This document shows, piece by piece, positions 24,318 to 32,930 of a stretch of 64,000 bases of DNA. The notes under the pieces were generated by a model. It did no database searches and was not told where the DNA came from. It worked only from the letters and a program-made list of their open reading frames with translations. Origin of the DNA: Acetobacteraceae bacterium (lineage in GTDB: Bacteria > Pseudomonadota > Alphaproteobacteria > Acetobacterales > Acetobacteraceae); contig JALHQB010000019.1 in NCBI GenBank assembly GCA_022842185.1, positions 1-64,000 on the forward strand, read 5' to 3'. A program made the translations under genes and the position numbers. Each line of letters starts with the position of its first letter. Position 1 is the first letter of the stretch.

Positions 24318-25586
24318 ATGAATGCATCCCCGGCCATCCTGATCGGTGCGTCGATCCCCCGCTCCGGCCACCATTACCTGGCGCGGACGCTGCGGCGGTA
24401 TTTCGGTGAGCGGCTGCATTATTGCGAATTCTACAATCCAGCCGATTGCTGCCGCAGGATCCCCTGCACCAAGCGCGGCACCTTCGACATCGTGTTCCAG
24501 AAGAATCACGATTTCGACATGGCGCTGAACCCCGCGATCCCCGGCGCGACCTATGTGATCCAGCATCGCCATCCGGTGCCCGAAGCGGCGTCGGACTGGG
24601 AACTCGCGGTGAAGGAACAACTCGGGCCGGTCTCGGCGACCTACCGTGCCACGCGGGAACACTACGCGTCCTGGCTGGCGCGCAAGGCCATCTATTACCG
24701 GCGCTTCCACGACAAATGGGTGGTGGGCCAACCCGCCGGCGCCTTCCGCTTTGAATATGAGGATTTGCGCACCGACACCTTCGCCAAGCTTGCCCCGGTG
24801 GTCCGCGCCGTGGCCGGCGAGATCGACGAGGCGCGTCTCACCGCCACGATCGCGGCGTCGAGCGCCGTGCGCGCGAATGTCGGCGCCCCCTTCAAGCCGC
24901 GCCAGGTCGATGCGTCATCCTTCCCGCACCAGGACCTCATCGCCGCTTTCGAGGACCATGTGCTGCGCCATTGCCCGGCGTTCGGCTACGCCCCGATGTT
25001 CGGTGGTGGCTATGACGGCAGCCTGTTGCAGGGCGTCATCCTTGCCTTCGACCCGTCCGAGCCGCTACCGGCCGGCTGCACGGACCGCGAGGACGCCGTT
25101 ACGGCGCTGGCCGGCCGGCATCCGGAACTGCGACTGCGCCGCGCCCGCGCGCTGCTGGATGCCAAGAAGCCGGCAGAGGCGGCCGCGTTGCTGGAATCGA
25201 CCCTGGCCGATTCACCGTATTTCACCGCTGCCTGGCAGCCGCTGTACCGCGCCTGGCGCGAGGCCGGCGTGTCGTCCAGTGCCACGATGGCGACAGCGGA
25301 CGTCATGTTCGACGCCATGCATGATCCGCTGGCCGTGCTGGCCCTGGCGCGGATCTGGCGCGATGACGGCCGCGTGGCCGCCGCTGCCGCGGCGATGCTG
25401 GGTGCGGTCGGGTTCCACCCGGCGCGGGCGGCGCCGCGGAGCTTCCTGGCGACATTGTTCGAACGGCTCGGGCGCAGGGCCGATGCCATCGCCCAGGCGC
25501 AGGCGGCACTGTCACTGGATGCTTCGGATGCCATGGCGCTGGCCCTGCTCGAACGGCTGAAGGCCCGCACGCCGCAGCGGGGCTGA
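24318..25586 (+). CDS. Sulfotransferase-like domain fused to TPR-like repeats
   Basis: The 422-aa protein begins ILIGASIPRSGHHYLARTLR, which looks like the PAPS 5'-phosphosulfate loop of sulfotransferases (PKSGTTWL type), and has a YVIQHRHPVPEAASDWE segment where the 3'-phosphate loop is expected. A Cys-rich stretch (CEFYNPADCCRRIPCTKRG) lies at about 36-54. From about 255 onward it is Ala/Leu-rich helical, with degenerate TPR-like pairs up to LSLDASDAMALALLERL. Such fusions occur among proteobacterial sulfotransferases that modify glycans. No acceptor substrate is evident. Transcription is divergent from the CoA-transferase. Confidence 0.75.
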   Translation: MNASPAILIGASIPRSGHHYLARTLRRYFGERLHYCEFYNPADCCRRIPCTKRGTFDIVFQKNHDFDMALNPAIPGATYVIQHRHPVPEAASDWELAVKEQLGPVSATYRATREHYASWLARKAIYYRRFHDKWVVGQPAGAFRFEYEDLRTDTFAKLAPVVRAVAGEIDEARLTATIAASSAVRANVGAPFKPRQVDASSFPHQDLIAAFEDHVLRHCPAFGYAPMFGGGYDGSLLQGVILAFDPSEPLPAGCTDREDAVTALAGRHPELRLRRARALLDAKKPAEAAALLESTLADSPYFTAAWQPLYRAWREAGVSSSATMATADVMFDAMHDPLAVLALARIWRDDGRVAAAAAAMLGAVGFHPARAAPRSFLATLFERLGRRADAIAQAQAALSLDASDAMALALLERLKARTPQRG

Positions 25587-25670
25587 TCGCTACCGGTGCC
25601 GTGCCGGGGTGCCGTCGCCGGCAGCGTCGGTCTGCGGAGCCATGGACCATATATGATGGGGTGGTTCCTC

Positions 25671-25894
25671 GGAGAGGGGCGTCGCCCCTCTCCGAACCTC
25701 ACCCCACCAAAGGCTTAAGGCCTTTGGAAACCTCCATTTTGGTGCTGAATGCCGGTGGTCGGTGCCAAGTCAAATGCCCAAATTTTGGTATTCTGCCGGG
25801 TGAGGATCGCCCTGCCTGGCAAACGCCAAGGTCCCGCGGTCCAGGGACCCGTTGGTCCCTGGCGGGGTGGTTTGGAGGGGCAGCGCCCCTCCAA
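25671..25894 (+). repeat. Structured intergenic repeat, copy B
   Basis: The unit is 224 bp, between the 3' ends of the sulfotransferase-TPR and Bug genes, which converge. Its first 60 bp are identical to copy C (hairpin GGAGAGGGGCGTCGCCCC, then CCCCACC and AAAGGCTTAAGGCCTTT at 25709-25725). The middle differs more (AATGCCCAAATTTTGG hairpin variant). The last about 60 bp (GTCCAGGGACC, GGTCCCTGGCGGGGTGG, GGAGGGGCAGCGCCCCTCC) are again identical to copy C. It ends about 10 bp before the Bug stop codon. Confidence 0.88.
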
Positions 25895-25903
25895 ACTTCG
25901 CCA

Positions 25904-26878
25904 TCAATTGCCGCGTGCGCCCGTCAGCCGCACCAGCTCCTCCATCAGCGCGTAGTCGCGCCGCTGCACGTTTGCCATGTCCTCCGCCGAGCCCCCGACC
26001 GGCAGGTAGCCCAGCGCCGTCATGCGGTCGCGCACCGCGGGTGTGCGGACCGCCTCGGCGATGGCCGTCGACATGGTCTGGACGATGTTGGCCGGCGTGC
26101 GGGCCGGGGCGAAGATGCCGATCCAGCTGTTGAACTCGTATCCCGGCACCGTGTCGGAGATCGGCGGCACGTTCGGCAGCGCCGGCATGCGTTCCTGGCG
26201 GGTCACGCCGAGCGGGCGGACCTGGCCGCTGGTGATGAACGACATCGCCTCGGCCAGGGGGGAGAACACCAGGTGCAGCCGGCCGGCGATCAGGTCCGAC
26301 ATGGCCGGTGCGCCGCCGCGATACGGCACATGGGTGAAGCGGACATCGGCCTTCTGTTCGAACAGCGCCGCGGCGAATTGCTGCGTGCTGCCAGCCCCGG
26401 CGGTGCCGATATCGACCTTGCCCGGATTGGCCTTCGCGTAGGCGACCAGCTCGGCGACGTTCTGCACCGGCAATGACGGATGGACCACCGCGACCGCGCC
26501 GCTGACCAGCACCAGCGAGACCGGGGTGAAGTCGCGGATCACGTTGAAGGACATGTCCGGGTAGAGGAACTGGTTGGTCGTATGCGTGCCGACCGACGCA
26601 ACGATATAGGTGTGCCCATCCGGCGCGGCGCGCGCGACGTATTCCGATCCGATGTTCCCCGCGGCGCCCACGCGGTTTTCCACCACGACGGGCTGGCCCA
26701 GGCCGGTCAGCCCGTTGGCGACGAGCCGTGCGGAGGTGTCGGTGCTGCCGCCGGCCGCGAAGCCGACGACGAAGCGGACGGGGCGATCGGGCCGCCAGGC
26801 GGGGGCGGCGGTCTGCGCGGCGGCGGGCAGGGCGGGGGCCAGCGCCAGGGCCTGGACGACGGTACGACGACGGATCAT
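25904..26878 (-). CDS. Bug/TctC-family periplasmic substrate-binding protein
   Basis: The 324-aa protein has a signal peptide (MIRRRTVVQALALAPALPAAAQ), the binding-cleft motifs RPVRFVVGFAAGGSTDTSAR and NRVGAAGNIGSEYVARAAPD, and the family block FTHVPYRGGAPAMSDLIAGR. It would bind a carboxylate or aromatic acid for an unlinked TctAB-type or other transporter. It stands alone; the repeat copy B lies directly downstream of its stop. The neighbouring kinase gene is 133 bp upstream on the same strand. Confidence 0.92.
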   Translation of the reverse strand: MIRRRTVVQALALAPALPAAAQTAAPAWRPDRPVRFVVGFAAGGSTDTSARLVANGLTGLGQPVVVENRVGAAGNIGSEYVARAAPDGHTYIVASVGTHTTNQFLYPDMSFNVIRDFTPVSLVLVSGAVAVVHPSLPVQNVAELVAYAKANPGKVDIGTAGAGSTQQFAAALFEQKADVRFTHVPYRGGAPAMSDLIAGRLHLVFSPLAEAMSFITSGQVRPLGVTRQERMPALPNVPPISDTVPGYEFNSWIGIFAPARTPANIVQTMSTAIAEAVRTPAVRDRMTALGYLPVGGSAEDMANVQRRDYALMEELVRLTGARGN

Positions 26879-27011
26879 GTCATTTCCTCGGGCATGTATT
26901 TGTTGTTGCCCGGAAGACAGTCGCCTGGGGCTGTTGTGTCAAGTGACGCAGCCCGGCGTCCGCCACGCCGTTGGATGCGTCACGGGTCCAACGCCGCCAC
27001 GTCCGGCGGCG

Positions 27012-28172
27012 TCAGAACAGCGCCAGCAGCTTCCGCCGCAGGCCCGCTGCTTCACCGGCGGCGACATGCCCGCACAACAGATCGACGAAGTCCTGCGCGC
27101 TCGTCGCCTTGGTCATCGCCTTCTGCACCAGCACCTTGGCGATCGGCCCGACCAGGAAGGCCATGGCTTCGATCGCCCGCGCCTGTGCGCCCGCCGGCAA
27201 GGCGAAAGCGACCGGCGCCGCCGTCATCGATGTCCCGCCGCGAAACCCCGCCGTTGAGGGAAAGCGCGGGAAGGCCGAGGTGGACCCGCGCATCGCCGGC
27301 GACAGCACGCGCGTCGCATCGATCGGCGGGTTGCCTTCCTGGGCCAGCGCGCGGTCCAGCGCCTCGGCGAATTCCGCCGCGGAGGCGAAGCGCGAAGCGG
27401 GGTCCTTGGCCAGGCCGCGGGCCAGCACGTCGCCCATCATGGTCCCGGCCATGGGGCCGAGGTCGGCCGGCACCGGGCCGGTCAGGCGCAGCAGCGTCTC
27501 GGCCATGGTGGCGGCGGAAAAGGGCGGGCGGCCGTGCAACATCTCGAACAGGATGGCAGCCGTGGCAAACAGGTCGGTGCGGTTGTCCACCGTCTGCCCC
27601 AGCGCCTGTTCCGGCGCCATGTAGCCCGGCGTGCCGATCATGTCCCCCACCAGCGTCAGGGAACTGGTCGCCAGCCGGGCGATGCCGAAATCGGTGATCT
27701 TCACCGCCCCCTGGGGGGTGATCATGATGTTGCTCGGCTTGATGTCGCGGTGCACGACGCCGGCCGCATGCGCCGCGTGCAGCCCCGACAGCACATCGAT
27801 CATCGATACCACCAGGCCCGGCACCGCGGCGGCGCGTTCGGCCGGAGGGCGGCGCATGAGGGCGGTCAGCGTCTGGCCCGGCACGTATTCCATGACGATG
27901 TAGGGCATCGGCCCGTCATCGGCGAAGTCATAGACACCGACGATCGCGGGGTGCGCGCACAGTGCGGCCGCGCGGACTTCCGTACGGAAGCGTTCGAGGA
28001 AGGCGGCGCGATCCTCCTCGGACAGGCCATGAGCGTGGATGACCTTCACGGCCACCCGGCGGTCGATCAGCGGATCGATCGCGAGATACACCTTGCCCAT
28101 CGCCCCGGTGCCGAGTTCCTCGAGCGGCCGGTAGCGTCCGAAGGCTGCGGGCAGGCCGGCGGTGCCGCTCAT
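27012..28172 (-). CDS. Ser/Thr protein kinase (PknB-like)
   Basis: The 386-aa cytoplasmic kinase has all key residues: Gly-rich loop GTGAMG (21-26), Lys43 (VAVKV), the catalytic loop HRDIKPSN (Asp143, Asn148), DFG (161-163) and an APE-type motif (MAPEQA). After a Pro/Ser-rich linker (about 285-325) a C-terminal domain of about 60 residues carries LVGPIAKVLVQKAMTKATSA, a segment I recall from other bacterial signalling kinases. No membrane helix is present. It begins 22 bp after the periplasmic heme-sensor gene, so the two very likely form one signalling unit. Confidence 0.93.
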   Translation of the reverse strand: MSGTAGLPAAFGRYRPLEELGTGAMGKVYLAIDPLIDRRVAVKVIHAHGLSEEDRAAFLERFRTEVRAAALCAHPAIVGVYDFADDGPMPYIVMEYVPGQTLTALMRRPPAERAAAVPGLVVSMIDVLSGLHAAHAAGVVHRDIKPSNIMITPQGAVKITDFGIARLATSSLTLVGDMIGTPGYMAPEQALGQTVDNRTDLFATAAILFEMLHGRPPFSAATMAETLLRLTGPVPADLGPMAGTMMGDVLARGLAKDPASRFASAAEFAEALDRALAQEGNPPIDATRVLSPAMRGSTSAFPRFPSTAGFRGGTSMTAAPVAFALPAGAQARAIEAMAFLVGPIAKVLVQKAMTKATSAQDFVDLLCGHVAAGEAAGLRRKLLALF

Positions 28173-28194
28173 GGCAATGGACCAGCGCGACGCA

Positions 28195-29067
28195 TCAGTC
28201 GCCCAGCATCTTCACGGCCTGGTCCAGGCTGCGGCGCATGCGGGTGAAGGCGCGCCCAAGTTCGGAGATCTCGTCGCGGCCCTTGGCGGGGAATTCTTCC
28301 GCGTCCTGTTGCCCCAGGCTGACCGCGGTGGCGGTGCGCGACATCTGCGCGACCGGCCGGATCACGATGGCATGCAGCAGCACGTTCAGCGCCACCATCA
28401 ACCCGACGAAGATCGCCAGCAGGATCGCCATGGCGCTGTACAGGTTGGCCTGGGCGCTGCGCAGCGCCAGCGCCATGGGCACGGAGACGAGCTGCGCGCC
28501 GACGGTTTCCCCCATGCGCCAACCGAAGCCGTTGGCGGCGCCATAGGCCGCGACCATGCGCGCCGGCGCCCGGTCGGGGGTGGAATGGCAGGTCAGGCAC
28601 GCCTCGTTCTGGATGGTGATGGGGCGTGCGAGGGTCAGGGTTGGGCCGCTGGGGGTCTGGCGTTCGCCGATCAGTTCCGTCTGGCCCGGCGTGTTGCGGA
28701 AGCTGTTGATGAAGTCGGCTTCCCAATCCAGCGCGCGATCGGATGGGTTGGTCGGGTTCAGCGCCGCTTCGCGGTAGGTGTAGTCGGGGTGGTCGGCGCG
28801 CACCGTGCGGAAATTGGTCTGCGCGGCATAGGACGGGACGGTGACCGGGGCGATCCAATCCTCATTGTCGCGCTGCACGGCCGGCAGGACCTCGCGCGCC
28901 GTATAGACGCGCACGGCGTTGGCCGCGCTCATCATCAGGCGGGCATTCTGCAGCACGTCCTGCCGGGCGGTGGCGACGAACTGACGGTCGAGGAACCACC
29001 AGGACGCGACGAAGGCGACCGCGAAGACCACCAGCAGCCCGAGGTTCAATTTTGCACGAATTCCCAT
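28195..29067 (-). CDS. Membrane sensor: periplasmic c-type heme (DUF3365/Tll0287) and HAMP
   Basis: The 290-aa protein has a membrane helix (8-26), a periplasmic Tll0287/DUF3365-type domain (about 35-200) with a single heme-binding CLTCH (157-161), a second helix (about 208-236) and a cytoplasmic HAMP region (about 234-288, with AKGRDEISELGRAFTRMRRS). It stops right after HAMP and has no kinase, cyclase or methyl-accepting output domain. A Ser/Thr kinase gene follows after 22 bp, suggesting the output is delivered through protein contact with that kinase. A redox or gas sensor is the likely role. Confidence 0.85.
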   Translation of the reverse strand: MGIRAKLNLGLLVVFAVAFVASWWFLDRQFVATARQDVLQNARLMMSAANAVRVYTAREVLPAVQRDNEDWIAPVTVPSYAAQTNFRTVRADHPDYTYREAALNPTNPSDRALDWEADFINSFRNTPGQTELIGERQTPSGPTLTLARPITIQNEACLTCHSTPDRAPARMVAAYGAANGFGWRMGETVGAQLVSVPMALALRSAQANLYSAMAILLAIFVGLMVALNVLLHAIVIRPVAQMSRTATAVSLGQQDAEEFPAKGRDEISELGRAFTRMRRSLDQAVKMLGD

Positions 29068-29165
29068 GGAGCGACTGTGTGGCGGCGGCGCCGTTCTGCC
29101 AAGGGGACGCTGCGCCCCTGGCCATGAAGAAACTGCATGGCCGTATCGTTTCGATGAAGAAAAGC

Positions 29166-30095
29166 CTATGTCACGCGCAACCTTCGGTAGATTGGTCGCA
29201 GGAGGAACGGACTGAGGAACAGCGGGAATTGCGCCAGGGCGAAGAACAGCAGGATGCGTTCATCCGTCGCCGCCGGCAGCACAGCCAGGTAAAGCGCCAT
29301 ATTGCGATTGCCCGACAGCAACCCGCCGGCCAGCGCCAGCCGCCGTCCCGCCGGCAGGAAGGCCAGGGCGGTCAGCAGGTTCATCCCCAGATTGCCCGCG
29401 AATGCCAGCGCCAGCCCGCCCAGCACGAAGGAGGGTTCCGCCAGCAATCGCGCCAGCATCCCATCCATCACCCCGAACCCGTACAGCACCACCAGCCACA
29501 CCACGGCGCCATCGACCGACGGACCCACGCGCTTCAGCGTCGCCGGCGCCACCACCTGGCGGATCACGATCGAAATCAGCAGCGGCAACCCCACCACCAG
29601 CCCCAGCCGCGCCATCAGGCCGGGCAGGGAGATCGCGAGATCGATCCCCATCAGCCCCAGCGCGATCGGCGGCGCGGTGAAAGGCACCAGCAGCGTGGTC
29701 ACCACGGCGACCACCAGGGATATCTCTCCATCCAGCCCGACCAGCCGCGCGAAGGCCGGTGAGGATGTCGCCGCGCAGCCCGTCGCGCTGATCACCAGAG
29801 CCGCGCCCAGCGGCCCATCCAGCCCCGCCGCCATCGCCATGCCATAGGCGATCACCGGCATCGCCAGCATCAGCCAGACAGTCAGGGCGCCCACCAGCGC
29901 CGGCCGCCGCAGATACCCCAGCACCTGCGCCAGATCGACCCGCAGCAGCACCAGTGTCATCAACCCGGCCACCGTGATGGTCACCACGTCGCGGAACAGC
30001 GCCGCCAATGGCGGGATGAACAACCCGGCGAAAATCCCCACCGCCAGCAGCGCGCCACCCTGGCGGGCCGACCATTCCAGGAAACGCATCGGCAA
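29166..30095 (-). CDS. Bile acid:sodium symporter-family (BASS-like) transporter
   Basis: This 309-aa membrane protein has nine to ten predicted helices. The segments ISATGCAATSSPAFARLVGL and LLSGNRNMALYLAVLP correspond to the two helix-break regions that bind sodium and substrate in the BASS/ACR3 fold. The substrate is unknown; it lacks the Cys motif of arsenite ACR3 carriers. Two ATGs (30095 and 30089) are equally possible. It is divergent from the pentapeptide gene with a very short gap. Confidence 0.78.
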   Translation of the reverse strand: MPMRFLEWSARQGGALLAVGIFAGLFIPPLAALFRDVVTITVAGLMTLVLLRVDLAQVLGYLRRPALVGALTVWLMLAMPVIAYGMAMAAGLDGPLGAALVISATGCAATSSPAFARLVGLDGEISLVVAVVTTLLVPFTAPPIALGLMGIDLAISLPGLMARLGLVVGLPLLISIVIRQVVAPATLKRVGPSVDGAVVWLVVLYGFGVMDGMLARLLAEPSFVLGGLALAFAGNLGMNLLTALAFLPAGRRLALAGGLLSGNRNMALYLAVLPAATDERILLFFALAQFPLFLSPFLLRPIYRRLRVT

Positions 30096-30115
30096 TCGCG
30101 CAATCCGGCCAAAGG

Positions 30116-30655
30116 TTGGAGACGTTCGCGGGAAGTTCTATATCCCCAGGCGTGCCCACACCATCCTCGCTGCCCTCCCTCATCGCGGGGCTGGTCCTCG
30201 TTTTCGCCGCCCCGGCCTTTGCCGGCTGCGCCGACCCGCCCGCGCCGGGCGTGGAGTGGCGACGCTGCCTGCATGACCAGGCCGAACTGGCCGGCGCCGA
30301 CCTGACGCGCGCGATCCTGCGCGACGCCAGTTTCCAGCGCGCTAACCTGTCCGGCGCCAAGCTGGTCGAAGCCGACGCCCCGGAATCGCGCTTCGTCTCC
30401 GCCGACCTGTCCGGCGCGGACCTGTCCCGCGCCACCCTGCGCAGCGCGGACTTCACCCGCACCAACCTGCAACGCGCCAACCTGTCCGGCGCCGACCTGC
30501 GCCGCGCGACGCTGTTCCGGACCGACCTGACCGATGCGGACCTGACCGGGGCGAACCTGGCCGGGGCGAACCTGTCGGGCGCCATTCTGGGCGGGGCGCG
30601 ATGGACGGATGGGCGGCGCGTGTGCGCGGCGGCGTCGGTGGGGAATTGCCAATGA
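30116..30655 (+). CDS. Exported pentapeptide-repeat protein
   Basis: The 179-aa (or 167-aa) protein has a signal peptide (SLPSLIAGLVLVFAAPAFAG) and about 20 tandem pentapeptides of the A(D/N)LxX type (for example AELAGADLTRAILRDASF, LSGADLSRATLRSADF, ADLTGANLAGANLSGAIL) forming a right-handed beta-helix. Two terminal Cys (GC at 37-38 and VCAAASVGNC) could be disulfide-linked. The GTG at 30152 (VPTPSSLPS) would give a cleaner signal peptide than the ATG at 30116. A terminator follows its stop. No specific role can be inferred. Confidence 0.82.
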   Translation: METFAGSSISPGVPTPSSLPSLIAGLVLVFAAPAFAGCADPPAPGVEWRRCLHDQAELAGADLTRAILRDASFQRANLSGAKLVEADAPESRFVSADLSGADLSRATLRSADFTRTNLQRANLSGADLRRATLFRTDLTDADLTGANLAGANLSGAILGGARWTDGRRVCAAASVGNCQ

Positions 30656-30665
30656 AGAACAAGAC

Positions 30666-30701
30666 GGGGGAGAGAACTCCCCCGAACCCCCTCCTTTTTT
30701 T
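30666..30701 (+). terminator. Intrinsic terminator after the pentapeptide gene
   Basis: GGGGGAG (30666-30672) and CTCCCCC (30677-30683) form a perfect stem with loop AGAA. A C-rich stretch and a run of seven T (30695-30701) follow. The stem-to-T distance is longer than ideal, but placement right after the stop codon supports the call. Confidence 0.7.
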
Positions 30702-30743
30702 GTCTGTCTTCAAGGCGCGCCAACCGCACGGGCACGGCCGATC

Positions 30744-32930
30744 ATGAGCAACGCGGATTATCTGGTCCGGCTGAACCCGGAACAGCGCGCCGCGGTCGAA
30801 GCGGTGGACGGGCCGCTGCTGGTCCTCGCCGGCGCGGGCACCGGCAAGACGCGGGTGCTGACCACGCGCTTCGCCCACATCCTGTTGCAGGGGAAGGCGT
30901 TTCCGAACCAGGTCCTCGCCGTCACCTTCACCAACAAGGCGGCGCGAGAGATGCGCGAGCGCGTCTCCGCGATCCTGGGCGAACCGGCGGAAGGGCTGTG
31001 GCTCGGCACCTTCCACGCACTGGCGGCGCGGATGCTGCGCCGGCACGCCGAGCAGGTCGGGCTGAACTCCAACTTCACCATCCTCGATACCGACGATCAG
31101 AGCCGGCTGCTCAAGCAGGTGATGGAAGCCGCGCGCATCGACACAAAACGCTGGCCGGTGAACGGGCTGATGGCCGCGATCCAGAAATGGAAGGACAAGG
31201 GGCTGGAACCGGAGGCCGTCACCCCGGCCGAGGACACCGACTATGCCGGCGGCCGCGCCACCGAACTGTATGTGGCCTATCAGGACAGACTGCGCGCACT
31301 CAACGCCTGCGACTTCGGCGACCTGCTGATGCACGTGGTCACGCTGCTGCGGAAGAACCCTGACATCCTCGCGGAGTACCACCGCCGCTTCCGCTACATC
31401 CTGGTGGACGAATACCAGGACACCAACCTGGTGCAGTATTACTGGCTGCGCCTGCTCGCCCAAGGCCACAGGAACATCTGCTGCGTCGGGGATGACGACC
31501 AGTCGATCTACTCCTGGCGTGGCGCGGAGATCGAAAACATCCTGCGCTTCGAAAAGGACTTCCCCGGCGCGCAGATCGTCCGCCTGGAATCCAACTACCG
31601 ATCGACGCGCCACATCCTCGCCGCCGCCTCCGGCCTGATCGCGAAGAACACCGATCGGCTGGGCAAGACGCTGCGCCCCGGCCGCGCCGATGCGGAGGGC
31701 GACAAGGTCACGGTCGTCTCCGTCTGGGACAGCGACGAAGAAGCCCGGATGATCGGGGACCGGATCGAGGCTGCCAAACGCGACGGACAATCGCTGGGCG
31801 AGATCGCCATCCTGGTGCGTGCCGGCTTCCTGAACCGGTCGCTGGAAGAACGGCTGATCGCGATCGGCCTGCCATACCGCATCATCGGCGGCGCACGCTT
31901 CTATGAACGCGCCGAGATCCGCGACGCCATGGCGTATTTCCGCGTGGTCGCGCAGCCGGCCGACGACCTCGCCTTCGAACGCATCGTGAACCTGCCCAAG
32001 CGCGGCCTGGGCGACACCGCGATGCAGGCCATGCATGCCATCTCGCGCGCTGAATCCATCCCGCTGGCGTTGGCCGCCGGACGCGCGCTGGAAACCGGTG
32101 CGATCAAGCAGGCCAAGGCGCGTGAGGCGCTGCGCGAATTGCTGCAAGGATTCGAACGCTGGCGCGCGATGCTGGAGGTCGAAGGCCATATCGTCATGGC
32201 GCAGACGCTGCTGGATGAAAGCGGCTACGCGCCGATGTGGCAGGCGGACAAATCCCCCGAAGCGCCGGGCCGGCTGGAGAACCTCAAGGAACTCGTCAGC
32301 GCCATGGCCGATTACGAAAGCCTCGGCGCCTTCCTCGAACACGTCGCGCTGGTCATGGACAATGACGCGGATGCGGAAGGCGAGCGCGTCTCCCTGATGA
32401 CGCTGCATGGCGCCAAGGGCCTTGAGTTCGACATGGTGTTCCTGCCGGGCTGGGAGGAAGGCGTCTTCCCATCCCGCCGCAGCGTCGATGAAGCCGGCGA
32501 CAAGGGGTTGGAGGAAGAACGCCGCCTCGCCTATGTCGGCATCACCCGCGCGCGGCGCGTCGCGGTCATCAGCCACGCCGCCAACCGCAGCATCTTCGGC
32601 AATTGGCAGGCGCAGATCCCGTCGCGCTTCCTCGATGAACTCCCCGCCAGCGAGATCATCCGCGAGGGCAATTCGCAGCGCGCCCAGCGCCCCCCTTCGG
32701 TCTTCGGCAGTGGTGGTCTGCATGGCGCCCGCCCGCGCCGCATGATCGAGGCCGGCGCGTGGGAGGTGAAGCCCCGCGCGACGACCTCATCCTTCAAAGT
32801 GGGTGAGCGCGTTTTCCACCAGAAATTCGGCTATGGCCGGGTGACCGGCATCGAGGACAACCGCCTCGACATCGCGTTTGAAAAATCGGGCGACAAGCGC
32901 CTGCTCGACAGTTTCGTGGAGAAGACCTGA
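30744..32930 (+). CDS. UvrD/PcrA-type ATP-dependent DNA helicase
   Basis: The 728-aa SF1A 3'-5' helicase acts in repair and in removing recombinase filaments. Motifs: Q-motif LNPEQRAAVEA, Walker A AGAGTGKT (30-37), motif Ia TFTNKAAREMRER, Walker B ILVDEYQDTNLVQ, motif III GDDDQSIYSWRGA, motif IV LESNYRST, motif V MTLHGAKGLEFDMVFLPGWEE and motif VI EEERRLAYVGITRAR. The C-terminus (VGERVFHQKFGYGRVTGIED) is the PcrA Tudor-like domain that binds RNA polymerase. The ATG at 30744 is chosen from conservation. The stop shares one base with the prmA start. Confidence 0.95.
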   Translation: MSNADYLVRLNPEQRAAVEAVDGPLLVLAGAGTGKTRVLTTRFAHILLQGKAFPNQVLAVTFTNKAAREMRERVSAILGEPAEGLWLGTFHALAARMLRRHAEQVGLNSNFTILDTDDQSRLLKQVMEAARIDTKRWPVNGLMAAIQKWKDKGLEPEAVTPAEDTDYAGGRATELYVAYQDRLRALNACDFGDLLMHVVTLLRKNPDILAEYHRRFRYILVDEYQDTNLVQYYWLRLLAQGHRNICCVGDDDQSIYSWRGAEIENILRFEKDFPGAQIVRLESNYRSTRHILAAASGLIAKNTDRLGKTLRPGRADAEGDKVTVVSVWDSDEEARMIGDRIEAAKRDGQSLGEIAILVRAGFLNRSLEERLIAIGLPYRIIGGARFYERAEIRDAMAYFRVVAQPADDLAFERIVNLPKRGLGDTAMQAMHAISRAESIPLALAAGRALETGAIKQAKAREALRELLQGFERWRAMLEVEGHIVMAQTLLDESGYAPMWQADKSPEAPGRLENLKELVSAMADYESLGAFLEHVALVMDNDADAEGERVSLMTLHGAKGLEFDMVFLPGWEEGVFPSRRSVDEAGDKGLEEERRLAYVGITRARRVAVISHAANRSIFGNWQAQIPSRFLDELPASEIIREGNSQRAQRPPSVFGSGGLHGARPRRMIEAGAWEVKPRATTSSFKVGERVFHQKFGYGRVTGIEDNRLDIAFEKSGDKRLLDSFVEKT

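Noticed and set aside
30453..32723. A 756-codon open frame antisense to the UvrD/PcrA helicase gene
   Set aside because: The sense strand has all helicase motifs; the antisense product has shadow-frame composition rich in His, Gln and Arg and no domain.
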